Positions 55,780 to 64,000 of a DNA stretch of 64,000 nucleotides are shown here, piece by piece. Both the position numbers and the translations under genes were made by a program. Each line of letters starts with the position of its first letter. Position 1 is the first letter of the stretch. Origin of the DNA: Anastrepha obliqua (taxonomy: Eukaryota > Arthropoda > Insecta > Diptera > Tephritidae); contig NC_072893.1 of NCBI RefSeq assembly GCF_027943255.1, positions 18,374,001 through 18,438,000 on the forward strand, in the 5' to 3' direction. Under the pieces are notes generated by a model. That model worked only from the letters and a program-made list of their open reading frames with translations, ran no database searches and had not been told where the DNA came from.

Positions 55780-56150
55780 TTTTTGTGGTGGCGATCGAAG
55801 CAATCGAGGTTTCCTTACGAAAGGGCTCTGCTCTATATCTCCATCAGTAATGGCCTTCTGTTGTTTTTCTTCTTTTTTTTATACTACTCTTACTCGTCGC
55901 CGTTGGAATGGTATATAACCAAGTGCAAGATAGGCTGTGAAGATCCTTTTCAGGGCCTCAATCAGCCTGTCTCCTCCTTTTTTACGCATTACTGGATATA
56001 TTCCGTCAGGTTCAGGGGATTTAAAGCTTTCAAAGGAAGATAAGGAAAAAGCTTATCGATTCTTTTGTCACTATCTGACTAGCAATATATCAGCGGCAGA
56101 TATTTCAGAACATAGCCGTGACCAGTTGGGTGAGGTTGGGTTAGTTGGGT
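55780..56150 (-). pseudogene. LINE reverse-transcriptase N-terminal fragment
   Basis: The minus strand reads FKSPEPDGIYPVMRKKGGDR (about 56025-55965), then EALKRIFTAYLALGYIP with VRVV near 55880, matching FKSPGPDGI..PALL and L..I.R..LALGYIP of I/LOA/R1-group reverse transcriptases. Decayed to stops afterwards. Confidence 0.8.
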
Positions 56151-56159
56151 GAGGTAAAA

Positions 56160-56650
56160 ATCAGTGTCGCCGTGTCTTCTATTCACCTACGCTGCACCTG
56201 TGTGTCCGATATAACTCAAACAAAATGCTATTTTTAGCTCTGGCCTATATCGGCGCTGCGTAGTAGATTATCAAGTCAGGCACTCTCGTGAAACTCACCT
56301 TCTTTCAACTTGTGGCCTACTTATGTTCCGAAGAACTCTTGCCAGGGCTCCATTCAAAGCCGCTGCTTTACTTATACAATGGACTGCTACAAGGTGATGT
56401 TAGAAACTTAGTCTTGTGTTAATCCCAGATATCTAATAGACTCCCGTGAGAGTATTTCCTGACCACCAATCGTGATATTTATCAATTTTTTTTTTGCCTA
56501 TGAGCGCTAATCAGAACCGCTTCTGTTTTTCGGGCCCACATTCGTTAGCCACCGCTGAACTCTCAAGCTGCATCACTATAATTTTGCTTGATTGAGTCGT
56601 TTATCAACCACCAGCGTATCAAGTTTAGAACCCCATCGCACATAGAGAGG
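56160..56650 (-). pseudogene. LINE reverse-transcriptase C-terminal fragment, out of order
   Basis: The minus strand gives KTEAVLIS near 56525 (the segment after the YADD box), SGNTLTGVYXISGI-like strand, and YYAAPI near 56260, all from the later half of an R1-type polymerase. Because it lies upstream of the N-terminal fragment (55780-56150) on the same strand, the two are not one co-linear copy. Confidence 0.7.
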
Positions 56651-57019
56651 ACTTACTAACTCTCACTGGATACTATATGAGACATTGTAAGCTTTGTTAA
56701 CATTTCGGGGGACTAGGATTAGTAGAAGCCAGCGTATGCCGTGCTTGCGAACTGGAGGCGAAAGTAAATATTCTGAAAATGTGCAGCCCTTGCAGGAAGA
56801 AGACTAGCACATCGAAATAAATTGGTAATATAGAACAAAAAGCCTGAGAAGGTACTCAAACTCATCAGATGTCGCAAATGTAAGCTCGGGAGTAAGCAAA
56901 ATACACCGCATTCGACGTCGCAGTGCACTAAAATCCGTTAAAAACATTAAAAATAGAATAGTTTGGGAGAAAATAAGTCCATTACTTGTGGGTAAAATTT
57001 TTGCGCAAGTGGCTTAAAA
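56651..57019. other. Unassigned
   Basis: No recognisable feature. The mariner fragment begins beyond it. Confidence 0.3.
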
Positions 57020-57240
57020 CTGTTTTATGGTCGGAATCGACGAAACCAAAATTGCGCGTCGTTAGCGGTTACATTATCGGCACCATAAAAATCTTTCACA
57101 ATTTCGTTGACCTGTCTTGCATTTTCGCCTTTATCAAAGAAAAGCTGTAAAATGTACCGAATTTTCTCTTTGTTGACTTCCATTGTTAACACCCTGTAAT
57201 GTGAAATGTCACCTTCACAACGAGCATAAACTTTAAATTG
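57020..57240 (-). pseudogene. Mariner transposase N-terminal fragment
   Basis: From 57183 the minus strand reads MEVNKEKIRYILQLFFDKGE, then NARQVNEIVKDFYGADNVTA and QFWFRRFR, the first DNA-binding domain of a mariner transposase (starting MEVNKEKIR). It ends at a stop after about 53 residues, and the rest is absent. The upstream CATTACAGGGTGTTAACAATG is probably the 5' untranslated part or terminus. Confidence 0.82.
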
Positions 57241-60175
57241 TTTGATCGATACTTTAAGAGACTAACTAATATGTAAGTAAATAAAAAAAGGAAATTAAAA
57301 AATAATAATTATAACAAATTCTACTCCGTTCTCTAGAGCTGTCTAAACTTGTCAGCTAATGTCTGATAGTAAATATAGAGCATAAAGGCACGAAGTCTTT
57401 AGAAGTTAAAGTGATCTGTTACACAGCTGAACGATAGAGAGCACACATACCAAGAACATACATTCCTCAAGTGCCTTTCTCGTTTGTAACTTAATGCACA
57501 AGTACTCGCACACACACGCAAACCGAAAATAATACTTTACATACGTGCACATATGCATACCGCTACCCTACAACAATGACGACGACAAGTTCCTCTCCTC
57601 AATCAACCAGTCAAACAATCAACCAGCTGAGCACAAAGCACTGCGCACTCACCAAGCAACTTACCTGTTTCAATTTCAAAACAATTGAATTACACGAAAA
57701 ATGTCTGCAAAGTTGAAATTCATGCGCATAAGTAGGGAGAGAGAGAGAGAGAGTGACAGAAGAATAAGAGGAGGGATCCGTTCAAGACATTCACTATGCG
57801 AATTATAATGGAAAAGAAACCCTTTTTTGGAGTAGTAGACAAGCATGAATGTGCTTGCATACGAAAGATGTATGTATGTAAGTATGAGTGTGTAGAAAAA
57901 ACTATTGTTAAATACACCCTGTGGCTCAACGCGCACAACGGAGTGGGCAAAGGCACTTCAAGGAAACATTTCTGTTTTCAAGGAGGACGTTACCAAGTCA
58001 ATGCGTCAAAAAGCACTTTTTATGAAATAATGAAACGGCTGATTGTGTGCATGGGTACCTATGTATGTATAAGTATTTTGATATGTGTATGTTGGATGTA
58101 TGAGTGCACGCATGTATGCGCGTATGTGTGTGTGCTAAGCTATTCATGTTAAGGGTTTCTAAAGTTTTTGAGTAGTGCAAAAAACAGAAATTTAATAAAA
58201 ATCAAAATAATTGTGCGCGAAGATGTGTATACAAAAATACATTTGTGTAGGTTGTTGTTGTGACACAAAAGGTAAAAAAACTTAGTGGCTCCGCCGGAAC
58301 CGGTAATGAACGACTCAAGTTCCAGTCAAGTTTGAAATTATACACTTTTGCGTTAGTGTGCGGCGAAGAGCTTAGCACCAGGATATCACTTTGTCTGAGT
58401 GGGTATGCACAAAGCTTGAAGCATACAAGCATGCGCACATACATACAAAATAACAATACAACAAATCATATGTTTTGTATGAATATTTGTAAAAGTGTAT
58501 GTTGGTGTGCTGCTGGTTGAAAGTTCAGCGCATAGTTCACCACAATTCAACTCAACTTGCCGCGTCTCAGTGCAGCGGCTTTTTGTTTCTTTTTTTTGTC
58601 TATTTTGGGGAAGAGGAAATACGTTACGATTTTATTTAAATTAGTTAAGCACGCACAAGTATACATAAACACACGCACATACACACACACACTCACACGC
58701 ATATACACTGACATTCTCAGGCATGCCAAGTGAAACCATGGAACCAGTCGTTGGATTGGATCGAATTGGGTTGGGTTGGGTAGTGCCATACTTGATTTCA
58801 AATAACCAGATAGGCAGACTGACAAACAGACAGACAAAAAGACAAAGAGAACGCTGACATACGCATATATTTAAATGCAAAGGAAATAAAAAATAAATAA
58901 ATATTTCAAAGTTATTGTAGCGTAAATTCGATCGTCGATATGGAACTTGTTCCCCTAGCAGCAACGTGCAACACATGCTAATGCCTTGTAGAACCGGCAT
59001 TTGCTTGACACTCCACTAAAAAAAAAGGCAGCAAAATAGAAAACATTCCCATTGCAGGACACTTCACATGGACACACACACACGCACATGAAAACATATT
59101 CACATACATGTACGCACAAACACATAAAAAAAACATATCAGTCCGTACAAACACACAGGTATCTTTACATATACACACACACACACACTCACTCACACAT
59201 ATAGGTGTGTATGTGCACTCGCGAGTGAGTGATATGCCCACCCTAATTACACCCAACTGGCCAACCCACTTTCAAGTGACTGTCAATTTTAATTGGGATT
59301 TATTACAATGCGCATGCGCAACACAAAAACAATAACAGCGCATGTTAAAGCATAAATCTAGCACAATAAACGCATCGATTGCCATTGCAATGGGCTTTGA
59401 ATTCTTAGAATTTCCTTTAATATCCCTGCTTCTTCTTCTCGTCCTCTTTCCTCCAAGTAGTAGATTTTCCTCTCCAACTTCCTTTGCGACACACAATTTG
59501 CCACCTTTGCCACACAATTCGCGCAATTAATTAAAATGGTTTCAATGTCTGACTTCTTTTTAGTGAAAATTTCTGTTTCCCTTCAAAGGCTTTGTCCCGT
59601 TAATTAAGAATTATTGCAATTTTTCCTTTTATCCTTCAAACAATGCAACATTTTTTTTTTTTTGCACTCGCTGGCTCAATGATAAATTACACTCAAAGAG
59701 CAATAAAACAACAAAAACAATCAATAAATAAATTTTGGCCAACAATTGCTTTGTAAGTGCGCTAAGAAAAAATTACAACATGTTGCGTGTTGCAAATGCA
59801 CACACAAACATATGCATGTAGCCGCAATTTGGGAAAACATTTTATTCGCACACCTTTTCTCATACGAATATTGTCTTTTATGTGGGAACGATTGCATGCA
59901 AGATTTCAAAAGTAGATGTGGCTTATAAATTTTACTCGTTTTCTGGAAGAATGTCCCTACACAAAAAATCCAAATGTCAAGAAAAACGGCTTTAAAGTTT
60001 TCAATTTATTTTTGTCTCCCTATATATGTATACGAACATAAACCTCCGAATGTATATTATTTCTGCCATGAAAAATATCTTCATAAAAAAAAATCTTCCA
60101 TTCGGAGTCGGCCAAACACCTAACAGAAGGTATAGATTGGTTTTTTTTAGCACGAAGAAAGCGTCGAAAGCCTAG
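57241..60175. other. Unique DNA rich in CA/TATG/GA microsatellites
   Basis: (GA)n at about 57737-57755, CA-rich at about 58660-58700 and 59078-59200, TATG-type near 57870 and 58060. No coding gene supported. Frames such as 57796-58152 are built on microsatellite sequence. Confidence 0.5.
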
Positions 60176-60769
60176 ATGGCCATTGTGCTTGCTCCTCCCG
60201 GGACCTTGCCATTAAGTATAATAATACGTCGGGATACCATCATTGAGTGTGTTATCTCAAATCATCAGTCAGTTTCAGTGCGGGTAACTATCCGGTGTAC
60301 ACGATGGCTCTTCGTTGTTTTCAGCAGCCTGCTGCGCCAGTTGCTGTTGCCTGATGTCCACTTTTCGGACCCACTCCTCCTCACGCAACATTTTTATTCC
60401 ACGCTAAAAGCACGCAATTTTTCCGCCTTATCGCACAATTGCGCTATGAAGTTCACTTCTGTTGGTAATTCAACGAAGGCCTTAAAGAGATCATCTCTTT
60501 CGCAAATAAATAGAGCAAGCCATTTCGTAATGCCCGGTATTCGATTATAGGCTCAGCGACGTTTTGTTGAATGCTCCCAACGCTATTGTCATTCTTTTAT
60601 AGTACGCTTCCGCTTCTCTTTTTTACAACCGCAGGACATCTTCTTCCCTGTTGGCTTGTATAACCTCTTCAGCTCCTTGATGATCAGATCAACCGAGATT
60701 TTTCTTGGTGTTACGGCTTTTATGCGTAGGTAGGTTGCTGAAATGGTTGAAGTACCAGTTTGGTTCTCC
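60176..60769. other. Possible decayed LINE ORF debris, minus strand
   Basis: Minus-strand reading near 60440-60310 (KMLREEEWVRKVDIRQQQLA) and 60750-60600 (PRKISVDLIIKELKRLYKPT) is charged and protein-like but matches no motif that I can name. It sits just 3' of a minus-strand LINE. Confidence 0.3.
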
Positions 60770-61330
60770 CCAAGTGGCACTAAAGCGCAGTTTTGATACC
60801 ATTATAAGACCTCCAACAGGCATACCATAAATATCTACACCCAGTAAGAGCTGTTGATGTAATGGATAAAATTTATGGGACTTAGTTTGGCGCACTGCCC
60901 CAGGCTGTCGAAGAAAGGAGCTCCTTAATCGAGAGATCATAATCGCCTAGCTGCCAAACCCGGACATTTACAGAGAAAGTGCTCGACAGTCCCCTTCTCT
61001 GAAAGGTCCACACAGCTTCTACAATGAGGTCTAAATAGTAAACTTAACTTTTCTGCGTAAGTGCCGATCGTCCAGTGACCGAGTTTGGAAATTGAATGGC
61101 GCTTTTAGGACTTTCTGAGCCCTGTGTGGGTCAAAGGGTTTTCGATATAGTGCACGAGGAAATGGAACTCCATCTGTACTTCGCTCTTCTCAGAAATAAG
61201 TTATGCAGTACCCCTCTAACAATAGTCCGAGTGTTGCTGGTGACCGAGTAGGAGACCTCTGAGACCAATTCAGTCGACCCCTTCGCGAAAAGCTCATCAG
61301 CAAATGCGTTTCCCACTATGTTCTTATGTC
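60770..61330 (-). pseudogene. LINE RNase H tail and 3' end, minus strand
   Basis: The minus strand reads MGNAFADELFAKGSTELVSE (61316), RNase H's GN..ADELA..GS motif, then decayed linker, and VEAVWTFQRRGLSSTFSVNV near 61010 in place of the CRSC..EE.V.HFL.KC tail. The 3' region near 60830 (CATTACATCAACAGC...ATAATGGTATCAAAACT) matches the 3' region of the LINE at 42496-43884. Multiple lesions. Confidence 0.75.
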
Positions 61331-62029
61331 CTTTTTTACGCAGCTTACCAGGAGAAAGGCAGGTAATTTCAACACACTTATTTAAGAATAATTTTTTGGC
61401 GAAAATGGCCGCATTGTAAAACTTTCAAAAGGTTAAAAAAATGTACTAAAGAAATTGGACGATATGAATTTTTCTATATAAATTTCATTATTTTATTATC
61501 CAAATTTGCACTATAAGGGGAGATCTAAAATGCTGGGTAGATAGGTAGAAGTAGCAGTCGGCTTCTAAACCAACTTGTTTAGACCATTGCTGATCCATTG
61601 TGATACCACAGAAGCAGTTTACTCGCTACTCCTCGTTAAATCATCGTCAAATTCTTTTTGTAGCATTACATGTCAGAGCATCAACACATCTCATGTTGGC
61701 TGAAATGACGATACTACTTCCACCATGCAGTTTGTAGGTTGAGAAAGATATACCTACAATCTCCGTATCAAGAGAAAGGCGAGTAGTAGTGCCCTCTCTC
61801 GCTTGTTTAGTAACTACTAGAACAAATTTTTAACATTAAAAAATTTGATTTCTAGATTTTTAATGGATCCTGCCAAAGACGGGACTAAAATGTCCGCCAT
61901 TGATTGCGGAAGGTGAGGAGCGAGTTGGTGACAGAAGAAGAGCTTAGATTTTTACTCTGCGCTACCAAAAAATTAGTCTTAGATTCGCAACGGAATAGTT
62001 TTAAAAGTTAACATTTTAAGTAAAAAAAA
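61331..62029. other. Unassigned, includes a shared LINE-like 3' segment
   Basis: 61585-61610 has TCCATTGTGATACCA as at 2735, so 61520-61780 may be the 3' part of a related minus-strand LINE. The remainder is not assigned. Confidence 0.35.
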
Positions 62030-62260
62030 AACTATGTTCTCGAGTGCAAATCTGTTCTAAAGTTTCTTCTTGCAGGTAATGCTACGTTTTCTGAGCCAGA
62101 AGCAGCGGAAAAGACCTCGAATGCGGCAAAGACCGCGTTCACACGACAGTAGGTTCTGCGTTATCGGAACGACCCGGACTTATATCCGACCAAGGACTGT
62201 CACTTCAGAAGCATTCCCTGTATATGTATGGGGAATGTTTATGCTGCTACAACAACAACC
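62030..62260. repeat. Dispersed repeat ending TGCTGCTACAACAACAAC
   Basis: GC-richer segment with GCAAAGACCGCGTTCACACG, GGAACGACCCGGACTTATAT and TGGGGAATGTTTATGCTGCT followed by CAA repeats. From memory this resembles a widespread tephritid repeat. It is non-coding, and the class is unknown. Confidence 0.5.
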
Positions 62261-62515
62261 GCGAATTCTGAGGCCAGGCGTCTCGCTGAAGAGCTAAGGC
62301 TATAGGCCAATTGCCCAGAAGAAGTCAGCTTTGGCCAATAGTTAAGGAATTGTGCTATCCATTAGGGCAACGTCAGGCCACACACAGATGATCCACACCG
62401 GCAATGTGGCGATCAATCATCAATTTTGTTTTTGGATAACTTTTTTATTATATTAAAAATAATGAATTGGAGTGATAGAAATCTTTATTTTGACATACGA
62501 CACCAATTGCAAGGA

Positions 62516-62556
62516 TTATAAATCTTTTGATAGGGTGATTAATTTTGCACCACCTT
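62516..62556. repeat. Second copy of the GGTGATTAATTTTGC(A/G)CCACC motif
   Basis: ATAAATCTTTTGATAGGGTG followed by ATTAATTTTGCACCACCTT, matching 52813-52851. The AT-rich stretch before it (from about 62440) may belong to the same element. Confidence 0.55.
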
Positions 62557-62599
62557 TGTTTTGTATTTTTTTTTTTTTTTTTGCCAGGACAGACTAGCA

Positions 62600-63200
62600 A
62601 GTGCAGCACTCAGGCACAATGAAGTCCATTGTACTGTACTCGGGTTCCCTTTGTTAATTTTCTTTAAATCTACTCGATCTCCGAAGAAATCGGATTCGAT
62701 CTTGTGGTGCCAGGAAGCCAAGGTGGTCGGTGCCAAAGAAAGTGGTCCGCCGTTTCATCCTCCTTCCCACATGCTGGTCAGAGAGTGCACTGTCTGAGAT
62801 GTCTACCGAAGGCCGGGCAGATGCACAGAACGCACAGACGCCGTCTCATCCTCCTTTCCACATGCTGGTCAGAGAGAGCACTGTCTGAGATGCCTATATT
62901 TTCCATCTGATTCGTCCATAGAAAGTGGCCAATCATCAGTCCAACCAGCCTCCTACAGTCCACTCTGCTTAGTGACAGGAGGAATTTGATGGCTGCAGAA
63001 GGGAGTGGCAGAACGGGTTCCGGGCTAAGGAGGTTGGCCTAAGAGCCTATACTGGCTAAAGAGTCAGAGACCTTGTTACCCGCGATACCCACGTGTCCCG
63101 GATCTATGTACTTGAGAAAATTCTTTCCACACGCTAAAGGCACAGTCGCTCTTGAACTCCCTTAAGAGACTTGAAAAAATGCTTCTTCTAATTTTTTGTA
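62600..63200 (-). pseudogene. LINE RNase H domain and zinc tail, minus strand
   Basis: Minus-strand readings: DPGHVGIAGNKVSDSLASIG (around 63095-63035), the GH.GI.GNE.AD motif of RNase H, then LLSPEPVLPLPSAAIKFLLS, LVGLMIGHFLWTNQMENIGI and SDSALS..., the ..GHFLWT.HM..MGLS.S.LC segment. The final part near 62820 reads CICPAFGRHLRQCTL. A 58-bp piece of the tail is repeated at a 91-bp offset. Frameshifts and stops throughout. Confidence 0.82.
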
Positions 63201-64000
63201 AAGAAACAACTTAATCGCCTCATTCTCAATTTACAGAAAGTCATAATTTTAGAATATAACTCTTGCAGGCTCTTGATTTTCTTACAGTAAATTAAGCTGG
63301 CTGCCGTGTAAGTTCACTATCGGGAACTAAATTAAGTTTCGACTAACTGGTTGTTAAATATCTAATTGAAAACATCCCATTATTCAATTCAAATGTCCAA
63401 ATATTTTTTGTAGAAAAGGTAGAAACTTCTTCGTGGTTACGGCAAGTGCAGCTTCGGCGATTGCTGGAACCGTCAATCGTCTGCGTTAGTTGGTTGGCAG
63501 AAGCTTTGCTTTCTTCAATATAAAAATAGGAATTATAAGCGTTTTCTATAAATGAAAGTTATTCCATTGTTGTTACTGTATTTTTTTGTTTCTTTGGCAC
63601 AAAAATGGCTTCGAGCGTAAAGTGAGTTTTATGAGCTTCAGTCTTGACAAAGGAAAGCGAGAGAAATATTTTTTTTTTTTAATAAAAAGGGTTTCGAGGG
63701 CAAAATGTCCGTAATGATCTTTAGTGTTGATAGAGAAAAGAGCGGATCATTGAACATCAAGATACAAAAAACTGAAGCACGTCGAGCGATCATAGAATCT
63801 GATGCATCCTAATTAAAAAATTATCAGAACTGATCTAAACTATTTTCTAATGCATGCATAGCAAGGATAGATTTGATACGGCAAAGGGAAATACTATCGA
63901 ATGTTAAGGCCATATATCGCATATAGGCTACAAGCAGCAATACATACAAAATTCACATATATATATAAGTTAATATTATATATGCAGTTTAATATAAGAA
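63201..64000. other. Unassigned DNA
   Basis: AT-rich, with no gene or repeat recognised up to the window end. Confidence 0.4.

Noticed and set aside
57796..58152. 118-codon plus-strand frame
   Set aside because: Composed largely of TATG/TGTG microsatellite translation (repeated Cys, Val and Tyr), no domain.
60176..60550. 124-codon plus-strand frame as a host gene
   Set aside because: The opposite strand looks more protein-like and adjoins a minus-strand LINE. Neither matches a family.

Overview
The window looks like intergenic or intronic DNA of a higher fly, most likely a true fruit fly (Tephritidae). The base composition is AT-rich. There are many short CA/TATG/CT microsatellites, and the transposon mix (mariner, Tc1, hAT, RTE and RNase H-bearing LINEs) is what such genomes carry. 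The species assignment is inference. I recognise no host protein-coding gene, tRNA or rRNA. One 93-bp stretch at 24928-25020 (minus strand) could be a host exon because it has good splice sites, but I cannot name its product.

Almost everything identifiable is transposable-element sequence, much of it nested. From left to right: 774-2535 is a Tc1/mariner-like remnant with a 1.2-kb mariner inside it. 4180-5890 is a tandem repeat array interrupted by a 725-bp TTAA-flanked MITE. 6801-9085 is a dead mariner abutting an RTE-clade retrotransposon. 11590-14200 is a LINE fragment split by an 1.8-kb hAT element with an 8-bp target duplication. 16501-18800 is a LINE split by a 1.55-kb fold-back element. 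20591-21872 is an almost intact mariner sitting between two diverged copies of a short duplication. 22560-24615 joins an R1-like LINE to an RTE fragment. 27089-28017 and 32202-33112 are two inverted, internally deleted copies of one Tc1/mariner-like element. 28143-30255 is an RTE copy split by a 5'-truncated LINE with a 10-bp target duplication. 33113-34990 and 42420-44845 are very AT-rich repeat blocks. 36280-41950 holds LINE, RTE and mariner debris.

The outstanding feature is 44846-46508. It is a complete Tc1-type transposon with an uninterrupted 339-residue DD34E transposase, perfect 231-bp inverted terminal repeats of the IR/DR type, and a TA duplication. It looks recently active and is the only coding sequence here that appears functional. 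Right of it lie a second TTAA MITE (47756-48482), a three-layer transposon composite (50237-52810), a scrambled LINE region (54440-56650), a mariner N-terminal fragment, microsatellite-rich unique DNA (57245-60170), and further LINE fragments to the end.

Apart from the Tc1 element, the sequences are decayed copies that do not work together as a system. Their value is as a layered record of insertion history.
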